Source of the DNA: Bacillus sp. J37
Lineage (GTDB): Bacteria > Bacillota > Bacilli > Bacillales > Bacillaceae
Direction: 5' to 3'
DNA length: 64,000 nt
Assembly (NCBI RefSeq): GCF_000518865.1
Contig: NZ_JAEK01000013.1
Coordinates: forward strand, 51,259 to 115,258
Made by a program: the position numbers and the translations under genes
Notes under the pieces: generated by a model
What the model was told of the DNA's origin: nothing
Database searches by the model: none
The model's input: the letters and a program-made list of their open reading frames with translations, nothing else
Shown: positions 19,222-28,263 of the stretch, one piece after another
Layout of the letters: each line of letters opens with the position of its first letter
Numbering within the stretch: the stretch's first letter is position 1

Positions 19222-19902
19222 ATGGAGATGAACAAAGTAATAAAACAAAATCTTGTCGATCAAGTTCTCGTCCAATTACAATCAATGATTCAATCTGAAA
19301 AATATCATCTAGGAGACAAGCTGCCAACAGAGACTGAGTTGATGAAATTGTTAGATGTTGGGCGCTCAACCATTCGGGAAGCGATAAAGACTCTCGTATA
19401 TATGGGATTGGTTGAGGTCAGACAAGGAGATGGTACGTATATCCGTTCCTTTAAGGTAGAGGAAGATCCTCTTGAAACAAAGCTCTTAAAAGCAGACGGA
19501 CAGGAAATGAATGAAGTCATTCAAATTCTAGATATACAAATTTCCGGTTTAGCTGCACAGCGAAGGACAGAAAAAGATCTTGAAAAGATTGCTAGACACT
19601 TGGAAAAACGAAATCAGTATTTATCAGAAGGAAATATTCCGAAATACCTTCATTCTGATTTAGATTTTCATTACGCAATCTGCGAGGCTAGTCATAATTC
19701 AGTGTTAATTGACGTGTATTCGTCTATACATCATCTATTTAATCAAATGCTTGATGTGTTGGTACAAGACGAAAAAGACTATTACAGAGAAAATAATGAA
19801 GTTCACAAAAATCTCTATCTAGCGATCGCCAACCAAAATCCAGAAGAAGCGAAAATGTGGGCAGAGGTCAATATTAAACTAAGGAACACACCTTCAATTT
19901 AA
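19222..19902 (+). CDS. FadR-subfamily GntR transcriptional regulator (FCD domain), second copy
   Basis: This 226-residue regulator has a winged helix (GDKLPTETELMKLLDVGRST, IREAIKTLVYMGLVEVRQGD) and a C-terminal FCD domain with DLDFHYAICEASHN as the likely ligand-site helix. It differs clearly from the 17989 regulator in the recognition and ligand regions. ATG 19222 follows AAGGAGGTGG. It sits directly before a tandem palindrome and the polar amino-acid transporter operon, its probable target. Confidence 0.88.
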   Translation: MEMNKVIKQNLVDQVLVQLQSMIQSEKYHLGDKLPTETELMKLLDVGRSTIREAIKTLVYMGLVEVRQGDGTYIRSFKVEEDPLETKLLKADGQEMNEVIQILDIQISGLAAQRRTEKDLEKIARHLEKRNQYLSEGNIPKYLHSDLDFHYAICEASHNSVLIDVYSSIHHLFNQMLDVLVQDEKDYYRENNEVHKNLYLAIANQNPEEAKMWAEVNIKLRNTPSI

Positions 19903-19933
19903 AAGATCCGATGTTTGCTATTTGTAGTCAAAA

Positions 19934-19981
19934 TCATCAGATGATAGGATTTATTTTTCACTAATTCATCAGATGATAGGA
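19934..19981 (+). promoter_or_regulatory. tandem operator: two copies of TCATCAGATGATAGGA
   Basis: The 16-mer TCATCAGATGATAGGA occurs at 19934-19949 and 19966-19981, exactly 32 bp apart, about three helical turns. Each holds the dyad TCATC-A-GATGA (extended to ATCATC-A-GATGAT in the first). The spacing and symmetry fit two regulator dimers on one DNA face. A weak promoter, TTGTAG with TAGGAT at 17-bp spacing, overlaps the first copy. Confidence 0.7.
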
Positions 19982-20062
19982 AAATATTTTCTTGAGTGAG
20001 AGGAAGGTATGCTGTAAAAATTCAGAATAATTAAAATTTTATAATAAATAGGAGGGGTACAT

Positions 20063-20938
20063 ATGATAAAAAAATTAATTCGCGTTGGAACAATCGGGCT
20101 GTTAAGTACAGTATTGTTAAGTGCTTGTGGTTCATCTGAAACCGGTTCAACTAGTAGTGGTGCCTCAGCAAAGAGTGAGGGATCAGGCACGACGTTCGAA
20201 CAAATGAAAAGCAGTGGAAAGTTAACAGTAGGTACAGAGGCGGCGTTTGAACCGTTTGAATTTGTAAAGGACGGCAAAATTGTCGGCTATGGAAAAGATA
20301 TTTTAGATGTCGTGGTAGAAGATCTTGATGTCGAGTTAGAGCAACTTGATCTGCCATGGCAAGGAATTTTACCAGGACTTGACGCGAAAAAGTTTGATTT
20401 CGTCGCTACATCTGTGTCGATAACACCTGAAAGAGCAGAAAAATATGACTTCACGGTCCCAATTGCAGATGGAACGATGGCTGTACTGAAACGAAAAGGA
20501 GATTCTTCTATCAAGGTACCTGACGATATTGTTGGAAAAGTTGTAGGAACACAGCTTGGATCAGGACAATTAACAGCACTTCAAGCGTATAACAAAGAGT
20601 TAGAGGAAAGCGGAGGAGGAGTCAAGGAAATAAAAGAATATGTTGGTTTCCCGGAAGCGTATCAAGAGCTTGCGACAGGTCGAATCGATGCTGTTGTCAA
20701 TACAAAGGCGAATCTATCCGGTATCTTAAAGCAAAGTCCGGCCACGTTTGAAATGGTTGATACGTTTGGTGATCCAATGTGGATCTCATGGGCGGTACGT
20801 AAAGGCGATCAAGACTTACTTGACTATTTAAACGAACAAATTTTAGAGCTTCGTGATTCAGGTGAATTAGCTAAAATGCAGGAGGAATGGTTCGGATTTA
20901 CTATGGATACACCAGATTCCGGATACCTGCCAGAATAA
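20063..20938 (+). CDS. polar amino-acid ABC transporter substrate-binding lipoprotein
   Basis: A 291-residue family-3 binding protein. It has a lipoprotein signal ending LLSAC, a serine/glycine-rich linker, then the conserved opening GKLTVGTEAAFEPFEF, GYGKDI, LPWQGILPGLDAKKFDF and ITPERAEKYDFT. Family members bind polar or basic amino acids, opines and related guanidino compounds. The ATG follows GGAGGGG. It is first of a transporter operon whose last genes encode a ureohydrolase and a DUF1989 protein, which hints at a guanidino or ureido ligand. Confidence 0.92.
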   Translation: MIKKLIRVGTIGLLSTVLLSACGSSETGSTSSGASAKSEGSGTTFEQMKSSGKLTVGTEAAFEPFEFVKDGKIVGYGKDILDVVVEDLDVELEQLDLPWQGILPGLDAKKFDFVATSVSITPERAEKYDFTVPIADGTMAVLKRKGDSSIKVPDDIVGKVVGTQLGSGQLTALQAYNKELEESGGGVKEIKEYVGFPEAYQELATGRIDAVVNTKANLSGILKQSPATFEMVDTFGDPMWISWAVRKGDQDLLDYLNEQILELRDSGELAKMQEEWFGFTMDTPDSGYLPE

Positions 20939-20958
20939 GAAGATAGGAGAGGGTGGGG

Positions 20959-21615
20959 ATGGATTTTAATTTTGAATTAGTAATAAATAGTTTACCTTTT
21001 TTGTTAAAAGGTGCATGGGTAACCCTGCAAATGTCGGTACTAGGGATTTTATTTGGAACACTTTGCGGCTTACTACTAGCTTTTTTCCTATTAAGCCGTA
21101 GGAAATTTCTTGAAATTCCGACGAAAATGCTAATAAATCTTATCCGAGGGATTCCTTTTATTATTCAAATATTCATTGTCTATTATAGCTTTTCAAGTTT
21201 TGGCGTTGAAATTCCTGCGTTTGCAAGTGGAGTACTAGCCATGTCACTGAACACTGCGGCCTTCCAAGCTGAAATTATCCGGGCAGGAATTGAGTCGATA
21301 CCGAAAGGTCAAAGTGAAGCAGCAACAGCCCTTGGGGTTTCAAAGCTCCAAACCATGACACGTATTATCATACCGCAAGTGTTTGTAAAGATTCTTCCAT
21401 CAATAACAAACGAATTAATAACGTTACTTAAAAATTCATCATTAGTTTCTGTTATTGCCGTTGTCGATTTGACACGTGTCGGACAGCAAATCGTGAGTAC
21501 AAGTTACAGTCCTGCTGAAATTTATTTAGCCGTTTCTCTACTCTATCTTCTTATGAATCTGATGATTTCTCAAGGATCGAAATACTTAGAGCGCAAAACA
21601 GCCATTTACCGCTAA
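20959..21615 (+). CDS. amino-acid ABC transporter permease (HisM/GlnP type), subunit 1
   Basis: This 218-residue permease has the His/Glu/Gln/Arg/opine-family pattern: LLKGAWVTLQMSVLGILFG, RGIPFIIQIFIVYY, the EAA loop SIPKGQSEAATALGVSK and LLKNSSLVSVIAVVDL. ATG 20959 is preferred over the in-frame GTG at 20953 because the AGGAGAGGG ribosome site runs up to that GTG. It pairs with the next permease to form the channel. Confidence 0.9.
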   Translation: MDFNFELVINSLPFLLKGAWVTLQMSVLGILFGTLCGLLLAFFLLSRRKFLEIPTKMLINLIRGIPFIIQIFIVYYSFSSFGVEIPAFASGVLAMSLNTAAFQAEIIRAGIESIPKGQSEAATALGVSKLQTMTRIIIPQVFVKILPSITNELITLLKNSSLVSVIAVVDLTRVGQQIVSTSYSPAEIYLAVSLLYLLMNLMISQGSKYLERKTAIYR

Positions 21616-21630
21616 AAAGGAGGTGTGACG

Positions 21631-22356
21631 ATGGCATTCGATTTTAGTATGATCACCCGTTATGGAGGAGTATTGTTAGAGGGCCTTACGTATACCCTGT
21701 ATATCTGTTTGATTGGACTTGTCATCGGGCTCATGATGGGTGCAGTTCTTTGTTGGATTAAGATGAAGTTGCCTACCTGGTGTTCTGTCATTGCCAATAT
21801 GTACATTGAATTTTTCCGTGGAACGCCTTTTCTAATCCAAGTGTTTCTCTTGTATTATGTTGGACCGGTGTTCGGTCTTGATCTGAGTGCGATGACAGCC
21901 GGAATGATCGGCCTAAGCTTATACGGTGGAGCCTATTTTGCTGAAATCTATCGCTCTGGTATTCTATCCATTCCAAAAGGCCAGATCGAAGCTGCACAAG
22001 CATTAGGAATCAGTGAAACAGCTATATTATTTCGAATCATCATCCCGCAAATGCTTGGTCTCATTCTCGCACCACTGGCAAATCAAATCATTACGATTGT
22101 AAAAGAATCCGCGATATTGTCCGTCATCACTGTTCCGGAACTTACATTTGTCGGCCAAAGAGCGATTAGTGAAACCTATAATTATGTTGAAGTTTATACG
22201 ATGGTTGCCATCTTATACTGGGCCATTGTCAGCTCGCTTTCGATACTATTTGGACGATTAGAGCGTTTCGCAACACGACACGTAAGAAAAGAAGAATCAC
22301 CTTCACAACGATTTTTATACCTGAAAAAACAGGAAGTTTTAAGGGAGGAGGGCTAA
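21631..22356 (+). CDS. amino-acid ABC transporter permease (HisM/GlnP type), subunit 2
   Basis: This 241-residue permease is a partner of the preceding one, with [14 protein letters not shown], the EAA loop [17 protein letters not shown] and [16 protein letters not shown]. The ATG at 21631 follows AAAAAGGAGG with 7-base spacing; a GTG at 21625 is too close. A charged C-terminal tail of about 25 residues is slightly longer than usual. It ends one base before the ATPase start codon. Confidence 0.9.
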   Translation: MAFDFSMITRYGGVLLEGLTYTLYICLIGLVIGLMMGAVLCWIKMKLPTWCSVIANMYIEFFRGTPFLIQVFLLYYVGPVFGLDLSAMTAGMIGLSLYGGAYFAEIYRSGILSIPKGQIEAAQALGISETAILFRIIIPQMLGLILAPLANQIITIVKESAILSVITVPELTFVGQRAISETYNYVEVYTMVAILYWAIVSSLSILFGRLERFATRHVRKEESPSQRFLYLKKQEVLREEG

Positions 22357-22357
22357 C

Positions 22358-23122
22358 ATGACACAATTGGCTGTAAGTACAGAGGTAATAAAGGTAGAAG
22401 GCCTACGAAAATCATTTGGTGAAAATGAAATTTTAACGGATATAAATTTGAATATCAAAAATGGAGAAGTCGTTTGTATTATTGGTCCGAGTGGTTCTGG
22501 TAAAAGTACCCTGCTGCGCTGTCTAAACCTGCTCGAGACTCCCTCTGACGGACAGATTTCGATCGAGGATGAGGTGCTTTTCCCACAAACCAAAAAGAAT
22601 GAGGCAAAGCTTCGCCACATGCGGTCCAGCCTTGGAATGGTGTTTCAGCAATACAATTTATGGCCGCATAAAACGGTTCTTAACAACTTAATCGAAGCAC
22701 CTTTACTCGTTCAAAAAAAGGATAAAAGACAAGCTACTTCTAAAGCACTGGAATTGTTGGCGAAAGTTGGATTAACCGAAAAGAAGGATGCCTATCCGTC
22801 AAGCTTATCAGGTGGACAGCAACAGCGTGTTGCGATTGCCAGAGCCTTAACAATGGATCCTAAAATCATGCTTTTCGATGAACCAACCTCTGCACTCGAT
22901 CCAGAGCTAGTAAGTGAAGTATTAAAAGTTATGAAAGACCTGGCTTCTGAGGGGATGACAATGGTTGTCGTCACACATGAAATGGGCTTTGCCCGCGAAG
23001 TCGCTGACCGCATCATTTTTATGGACCAGGGAGTTGTAGTCGATGAAGGGACGCCTGCCGACATTTTTACACAGCCAAAGAGTGAGCGACTACGCCAATT
23101 TTTAAAAAATGTTCTTAAATAA
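22358..23122 (+). CDS. amino-acid ABC transporter ATP-binding protein (GlnQ/HisP type)
   Basis: A 254-residue ATPase with Walker A GPSGSGKS (43-50), the Q-loop segment [16 protein letters not shown], signature [15 protein letters not shown], Walker [15 protein letters not shown] and H-loop [12 protein letters not shown]. The sequence is typical of polar amino-acid importers, including the DEGTPADIF ending. It energises the two permeases encoded before it. Confidence 0.93.
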   Translation: MTQLAVSTEVIKVEGLRKSFGENEILTDINLNIKNGEVVCIIGPSGSGKSTLLRCLNLLETPSDGQISIEDEVLFPQTKKNEAKLRHMRSSLGMVFQQYNLWPHKTVLNNLIEAPLLVQKKDKRQATSKALELLAKVGLTEKKDAYPSSLSGGQQQRVAIARALTMDPKIMLFDEPTSALDPELVSEVLKVMKDLASEGMTMVVVTHEMGFAREVADRIIFMDQGVVVDEGTPADIFTQPKSERLRQFLKNVLK

Positions 23123-23147
23123 TTTAAAAAAACTGGAGGAATTTACG

Positions 23148-24149
23148 ATGTATGAATCAAAACGACCTTTTGAAAAACAAACATTAAATTTACCATTCAC
23201 AGGAATCTGCAGCTTTGGAAAATATCCAATTTGCACCAATTTAGATGAGTTGGTTGCTGATATTGCTATCATTGGGGTTCCATATGATATGGGAACACAA
23301 TGGAGATCCGGTACGCGTTTTGGTCCACGAAGCATTCGTGATGGCTCTACGCTTTATAGTTTCGGCTTAAATGGATCTTATGACCCGGAACGAGACACGA
23401 TGTTCCTTGCTCCGCCACTTAGAATTGTCGATTGTGGCGATGTCGATATGGTTCACGGTGATCTACAGCAAAGCTTTGAAAATATTGAAGAGGCTATACG
23501 AAAAATCGTATTCAAAGGTGCCATGCCAGTTGTATTAGGAGGGGATCATTCGATTACAATTCCTGTCGCTCAGGCATTGGATACACTCGGACCTTTAGTT
23601 GCCATCCAAATTGATGCCCATCTTGACTGGGCTGATGAACGATCAGGCCAGCGCTTTGGTCATGGAAGTCCAATGCGCAGAATGGCGGAAATGGACCATT
23701 TTACCGATATGGCACAGCTTGGCATACGTGGCATCGGAAGCAGTATAAAAGGTGATTTCGATGCAGCAAGAGATTACGGTAGTGTGATCTTAAGTCCAAA
23801 GCAAATCCGTAAAATGGGAATTGACGCTGTGTTAGAAAATCTACCAGGAGGTGCCCGCTATTTCGTAACCTTTGATGTCGATGGTCTTGATCCTTCCATT
23901 GCACCAGGAACAGGAACTCCATCACCGGGAGGATTCTCCTATGATGAAGCAAATGAACTGCTGGAAGCTATTGCAAATCATGGAGATGTTGTCGCATTTG
24001 ATTTTGTTGAGGTCGCTCCACAATACGACCCAACAGGGTTAACAGGTCAAACTGCAGCACGTCTCATCCTTGATTTCATGGGCTTTATTACAAAAAAACG
24101 CGAACAATTATCAGAAGTCGCGATGATAGGTGAAGGTGTAAATGGATAA
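23148..24149 (+). CDS. ureohydrolase (agmatinase/guanidinobutyrase-like)
   Basis: This 333-residue enzyme of the arginase superfamily has all three metal-binding blocks: GGDHS (131-135), DAHLD (156-160) and DVDGLD (243-248), giving the His/Asp set for a binuclear Mn (or Ni) centre. It hydrolyses a guanidino group to an amine plus urea. The in-frame ATG at 23109 lies inside the previous gene; ATG 23148 has the GGAGGA ribosome site. Agmatinase, guanidinobutyrase, guanidinopropionase or free-guanidine hydrolase are all possible. No urease or urea-amidolyase gene is in the window. Confidence 0.88.
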   Translation: MYESKRPFEKQTLNLPFTGICSFGKYPICTNLDELVADIAIIGVPYDMGTQWRSGTRFGPRSIRDGSTLYSFGLNGSYDPERDTMFLAPPLRIVDCGDVDMVHGDLQQSFENIEEAIRKIVFKGAMPVVLGGDHSITIPVAQALDTLGPLVAIQIDAHLDWADERSGQRFGHGSPMRRMAEMDHFTDMAQLGIRGIGSSIKGDFDAARDYGSVILSPKQIRKMGIDAVLENLPGGARYFVTFDVDGLDPSIAPGTGTPSPGGFSYDEANELLEAIANHGDVVAFDFVEVAPQYDPTGLTGQTAARLILDFMGFITKKREQLSEVAMIGEGVNG

Positions 24150-24753
24150 CAGAGCGATTCATTTGACGAAGGTCATTCACATTCCTGGAGGAGAAGCGCG
24201 GAGTTTTCAATTGAAAAAGGGTGAGTTATTGAAGGTGACTGATGTTGAGGGGAAACAGGTAGCAGATTTTATTGCGATCTCCCTACACCAAAAAGATGAG
24301 TATTTATCTACGACTCATACTCGCACGATGAATGGAAGGCTTACCGTGATGAAAGGGGACCAATTATATAGTAATTATCGCCATCCTCTTTTAGAAATGG
24401 TCGAAGATACAGTCGGTGTTCATGATACACTTTATCCTTGCTGTGATCCAATGCGCTATAAGCTCGATTTTGGGGTGGAAAATCACCGAAACTGCAGGGA
24501 TAACTTTGCTCAAGCTCTAAAAGGTTACAACTTGGACTACGGCTTTATTCCAGATCCGCTTAATTTATTTCAAAATTCACCACTTCATGCAGACGGAACA
24601 TTTGCCAATTCGTCTGAACCTAAATCAAAGGCGGGAGATTATGTTGTTTTTAAAGCTTTAACGGATTTAATTATTGGGATTTCTGCTTGTCCCATGGATA
24701 TGACACCGTTATGTGGATATCAAATTACTGATATAAGGGCAGATATTACTTAA
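24142..24753 (+). CDS. DUF1989 (urea carboxylase-associated family) protein
   Basis: This 203-residue protein has the DUF1989 pattern: IPGGEARSFQLKKGELLKV, DVEGKQVADF, a cysteine-rich LYPCCDPMRY segment, HRNCRDNF, and the late GISACPMDMTP. Proteins of this family accompany urea carboxylase and include the subunits of carboxyguanidine deiminase. Its start overlaps the ureohydrolase stop by 8 bp, so the two are tightly coupled. No carboxylase is nearby, so it may serve a ureido or guanidino step downstream of the hydrolase. The family call is good; the reaction is not known. Confidence 0.85.
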   Translation: MDNRAIHLTKVIHIPGGEARSFQLKKGELLKVTDVEGKQVADFIAISLHQKDEYLSTTHTRTMNGRLTVMKGDQLYSNYRHPLLEMVEDTVGVHDTLYPCCDPMRYKLDFGVENHRNCRDNFAQALKGYNLDYGFIPDPLNLFQNSPLHADGTFANSSEPKSKAGDYVVFKALTDLIIGISACPMDMTPLCGYQITDIRADIT

Positions 24754-24802
24754 GATGCCTTTGATGTTTTAGTAAAAAGAGCGGAAATGAATATTTGTTA
24801 TA

Positions 24803-24838
24803 GGCCGTTTAGAGTTTACACTAAACGGCCGTTTTGTT
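24803..24838 (+). terminator. rho-independent terminator
   Basis: GGCCGTTTAG (24803-24812) pairs perfectly with CTAAACGGCC (24821-24830), followed by GTTTTGTTTT. It separates the transporter/ureohydrolase operon from the NRPS region. Confidence 0.88.
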
Positions 24839-25324
24839 TTATGGTTTCTACATAAATAAAAGGTTAGATATATCCCGTACTCATAAAAAATAGAGTATTA
24901 GATACAGATCCGTGTTTTTACTCAATTAGAAAAAAGATGTTCAATGTTTTATCGTGCTTATGATGATGCCAATAGGCATCTATTAAAAATAATAGTAAAT
25001 AAAAATCTAAATAGGTGAATAGTTTGAGTTAATTGAACGATGCAAAGATCGTGACATTGAGGCTCTTATATAGCAATCACAAATTCACTCTTTAACATAG
25101 GGAGTAATACCTTTTTGATTGTGCAATTCACAAAAAGTGACTTATATCTTTGTGCTTATATTATATAAATTCGGTTTAATAATAACTGGGAGAAATACCT
25201 ATTTTTGTATAAATAATCCCCATACTTTGGCATTATGTTCATTTTCTTCCAGCTGGTTTATAATTTAGAATATTAAAATAATTATTTATTTTCGTGATAA
25301 ATCAAAATTAATTATTCGTAAAAG
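24839..25324. other. gene-free AT-rich control region before the NRPS-PKS cluster
   Basis: No gene is visible in 486 bp. It holds a small hairpin GATGCC-AATA-GGCATC (24965-24980), a dyad TTGTG-CAATT-CACAA (25119-25133), and two AATTCAC direct repeats about four helical turns apart (near 25082 and 25125). A perfect -10 box TATAAT is at 25259-25264, but its -35 (TGTTCA, 25236-25241) is poor, so an activator may be needed. This is the only long non-coding stretch before the cluster and probably carries its main promoter. Confidence 0.45.
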
Positions 25325-25336
25325 GTGGAGAGGCAA

Positions 25337-26101
25337 TTGGGCAACACCAGTTCTTCCTGGTTTATGTGCAGAAACCCTCGAGCTTTCCCGAAAATTAAGC
25401 TTTTTTGTTTTCCGTATGCCGGTGGAGGAAGTTCTATTTATCAACATTGGGACTTAAATGAGGATATTGAAGTGTATGCAGCCATTTTGCCAGGCAGGGA
25501 GACAAGATTCACTGAAATGCCTATTAGTCAAATGGATCATCTAGTTTCTAAGTTATCGTACGAAATTCGTGAATACTTAGATACACCTTTTGCTTTTTTT
25601 GGACACAGTATGGGAGCGCTCATAGCATATGAATTAGCACATCAACTACAACAAGACTATGGAATTTCACCCACCCATCTGTTTCTATCTGGAAAAAGTG
25701 CACCTCACCTGAAGAATCAGCAACCATCCCTTCATAATATGCCAAGAGACATGTTTCTACAAAAGCTGAGATCTCTCGGAGGGACTCCAAAGGAAATTCT
25801 TGAAAATCCTGAGGCACTTGAGCTATACGAACCTCTTCTTAGAAAAGATTTTAAACTTTGTGATACATATAGCTTTATTAATAGAGAGCCGTTAAAATGT
25901 CCGATGTCAATCTTTGGTGGCTATCAGGATAATCTTACTTCAATGGAAAGTTTGGAAAAATGGAGTGAATTAACAACAGGTACAGTAGTGGTAAAAATGT
26001 ATCATGGTGATCATTTTTTCATTCGCTCTCAAGATAAAAAACTACAGCAGTATATCTACCATCGTTTGACATCTTTTTTTACCGTGAAAAGCAATGAGTA
26101 A
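25337..26101 (+). CDS. type II thioesterase (GrsT/SrfAD-like), copy 1
   Basis: A 254-residue alpha/beta hydrolase that removes wrongly loaded acyl groups from carrier domains. It shows FCFPYAGGGSS near 25, the nucleophile motif GHSMGA (Ser about 91) and the catalytic histidine in GDHFFI. TTG 25337 fits the AAAGGTGGAG ribosome site and gives the typical N-terminus with WFMC; a GTG at 25325 overlaps that site. It opens the biosynthetic cluster. Confidence 0.88.
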   Translation: MGNTSSSWFMCRNPRAFPKIKLFCFPYAGGGSSIYQHWDLNEDIEVYAAILPGRETRFTEMPISQMDHLVSKLSYEIREYLDTPFAFFGHSMGALIAYELAHQLQQDYGISPTHLFLSGKSAPHLKNQQPSLHNMPRDMFLQKLRSLGGTPKEILENPEALELYEPLLRKDFKLCDTYSFINREPLKCPMSIFGGYQDNLTSMESLEKWSELTTGTVVVKMYHGDHFFIRSQDKKLQQYIYHRLTSFFTVKSNE

Positions 26102-26186
26102 AATAAACAGTCTCATTTAACAAACATATTCGTTTTTGACTTTGATAAAAATCATTTTGTGAAAATAACTTTCGAGGTTAAGGTAA

Positions 26187-26882
26187 ATGGAAATTGTTGC
26201 AGTGCAAATTGAAAACGTCGATCAGAGCTTGTGTGATAGATTAAGCAGCTACTTAAGTCCTGATAGGAGAAAAAAACTTCGGCACTTTAAGTTTCCTGAA
26301 GATCAATTACGGTCGATATTCAGTGAGTTGCTTGTTCGTACATATGTGATCGAAAAATGGGGATTAAGAAATGACAGAATCATTTTTGTTAAAAATAAGT
26401 TTGGAAAACCTGCAATATGCGGATTTCCTCAAGTTCAGTTTAATCTATCACACTCAGGTCATTGGGTAGTAGCAGCATTTGATCAGTTACCCGTTGGAAT
26501 TGATATTGAAGAAATGGTGCCAATTGATCTTGCCATAACGGATTACTGCTTCTCACAATTAGAAAAGACGCAATTAGATGAACAACCAGAAGAAAACACA
26601 TTGGCGCATTTTTACAAGATGTGGACATTGAAGGAAAGTTATATGAAAGCAGTAGGCAAGGGATTATCAATACCACCTCAGTCTTTTTCAATTGCTTTAG
26701 TTGATGAGAAAATGAGATTGCAGACCAATACTGACAAAGAAGATTGGTATTTTTATCAGTATGATATTGATGACAGGTATAAGTTATCAGTTTGTGCTCG
26801 GAATTCCATGTTTCCTGAACAAGTAGAAATGATGTCATCAAATGATTTGGCATTTCGTTTTAAAGATATTATCTCAAACTAA
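26187..26882 (+). CDS. Sfp-type 4'-phosphopantetheinyl transferase
   Basis: This 231-residue enzyme has the Sfp hallmarks GIDIEE (about 105, Mg2+-binding acidic residues) and WTLKESYMKAVGKGL (about 146). It transfers phosphopantetheine from CoA to the conserved Ser of each carrier domain and so activates the synthetases downstream. The ribosome site is weak. Its presence makes the cluster self-sufficient for carrier activation. Confidence 0.92.
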   Translation: MEIVAVQIENVDQSLCDRLSSYLSPDRRKKLRHFKFPEDQLRSIFSELLVRTYVIEKWGLRNDRIIFVKNKFGKPAICGFPQVQFNLSHSGHWVVAAFDQLPVGIDIEEMVPIDLAITDYCFSQLEKTQLDEQPEENTLAHFYKMWTLKESYMKAVGKGLSIPPQSFSIALVDEKMRLQTNTDKEDWYFYQYDIDDRYKLSVCARNSMFPEQVEMMSSNDLAFRFKDIISN

Positions 26883-26910
26883 TGGTTGTTAAGTTATGGA
26901 GTGATAAGTG

Positions 26911-28176
26911 ATGAGGAAAAAACTTCTGTTTGTGGAGTCTAATACAACAGGGACAGGAATGATCTTATTAAAAAAGACGAAACTTTGGGGCTATGATCCT
27001 GTATTTTTAACACAACGTCCAGATGTTTATATGGGATTGAATAAAACAGGATGTGAAATTGTATCCTGTGATACAAACTCCATTTCTGTCTTAATCCAAG
27101 TGATCAAAACAACCTTCAACTCTGACGAAATTGCCGGAATCATGACAACAAGTGAGTATTATTTAACCATTGTTTCAGAACTAACGAAGATATTTGATCT
27201 GCCCGGAAATCCTCCGGATGTACTCAGCCTCTGCCGCAATAAGTATAAAACACGGCTTGCTTTATCAGAAGCGAAAATAAATCAACCAAAATTTAGCGCT
27301 GTTCATTCTGTTGCAGAGTTAGAAGAAGAACTATTAAAAATCGGTCTGCCATGTATAGTTAAGCCTACAGACGAAAGCAGTTCTAACGATGTTCGTGTTT
27401 GTGAAACAAAAGAAGAAGCACACAAACAATTCCACGTAATTATTAATAAAACTCATAATGCTCGTGGACAAGCACCTTCCAAAGTAGTTCTAGTAGAAGA
27501 ATTTTTAGATGATCAAGAATATAGTGTTGAAATGTTTACGTGGCAGGGTGTATCAAATTGTGTTGGTATTACAGAAAAACATGTGAAAGGATATCCGTAT
27601 TTTATTGAATACAAGCATATCTTTCCTGCACGATTACCGAGTGATTTAGAAAGTGAAATGACTAAGACAGTATCAGCAGCATTAAAAGCTATTGGATTTG
27701 TCAATGGCGTAACACATACAGAGATAAAATGGACAAATAAAGGTTGTGTAATCATTGAAATAAATGCTAGACCTGCAGGCGGAATGATTCCGGAGTTAAT
27801 TCAGGCTGTTACAGAAGTTGATCTACTGGAATTGCAAACTAAGAGTGCAATCGGTGAAAAACCGCTTGTCAACATAAACCATACAGGATGTGCGGGGATT
27901 CATTTTATCGTTTCCGATCAACCTGGTGAATTAGTAGAAGTTCTAGGAGTCGATCAAGTTAAGAATTTAGATGGAATACAGCAGGTTACTCTTACTTCAA
28001 AAGCAGGAGATCAAATCCACGTTCCTAAAAATGCATCACATCGTCTTGGTTTTATTATTGCAAAAACATCTTCATATGAAGATACAAGTCTACTATTGGA
28101 CAGAGCAATAAACATGATAAAGGTTGATGTAAAACAAGAACAACAGTCTCAATTCATCTCAAATCTCGATATATGA
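26911..28176 (+). CDS. ATP-grasp carboxylate-amine ligase
   Basis: This 421-residue ATP-grasp enzyme has a variable N-terminal domain, then the nucleotide-binding motifs LPCIVKPTDESSSND (about 146), LVEEFLDDQEYSVEMF (about 194) and the Mg2+ motif IIEINARPAGGM (about 280). Relatives such as BacD and DdaF join a carboxylate to an amine through an acyl phosphate. ATG 26911 is preferred over GTG 26908. In this cluster it might cap the peptide with an amine or amino acid, or work with the argininosuccinate-lyase homologue at 60653 to amidate a carboxylate using Asp. Both roles are inferred. Confidence 0.82.
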   Translation: MRKKLLFVESNTTGTGMILLKKTKLWGYDPVFLTQRPDVYMGLNKTGCEIVSCDTNSISVLIQVIKTTFNSDEIAGIMTTSEYYLTIVSELTKIFDLPGNPPDVLSLCRNKYKTRLALSEAKINQPKFSAVHSVAELEEELLKIGLPCIVKPTDESSSNDVRVCETKEEAHKQFHVIINKTHNARGQAPSKVVLVEEFLDDQEYSVEMFTWQGVSNCVGITEKHVKGYPYFIEYKHIFPARLPSDLESEMTKTVSAALKAIGFVNGVTHTEIKWTNKGCVIIEINARPAGGMIPELIQAVTEVDLLELQTKSAIGEKPLVNINHTGCAGIHFIVSDQPGELVEVLGVDQVKNLDGIQQVTLTSKAGDQIHVPKNASHRLGFIIAKTSSYEDTSLLLDRAINMIKVDVKQEQQSQFISNLDI

Positions 28177-28263
28177 TAAGCGTGTTATTTTCATTATGGG
28201 TACAGGTCTTGTCAGAAGTAATAGAAGTTAGGATATTCAGTTGAAGAGGAGGTTTTCACCTTA

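Noticed and set aside
19903..20062. Guanidine (ykkC-type) riboswitch before the transporter/ureohydrolase operon
   Set aside because: I could not find its conserved hairpins or the ACGR loops; the visible signal is a tandem DNA palindrome instead.
25119..25133. TTGTG-N5-CACAA dyad as a Rex redox-regulator site
   Set aside because: Rex sites have the longer TTGTGAA-N4-TTCACAA form; spacing here is wrong. It stays only as a generic dyad.
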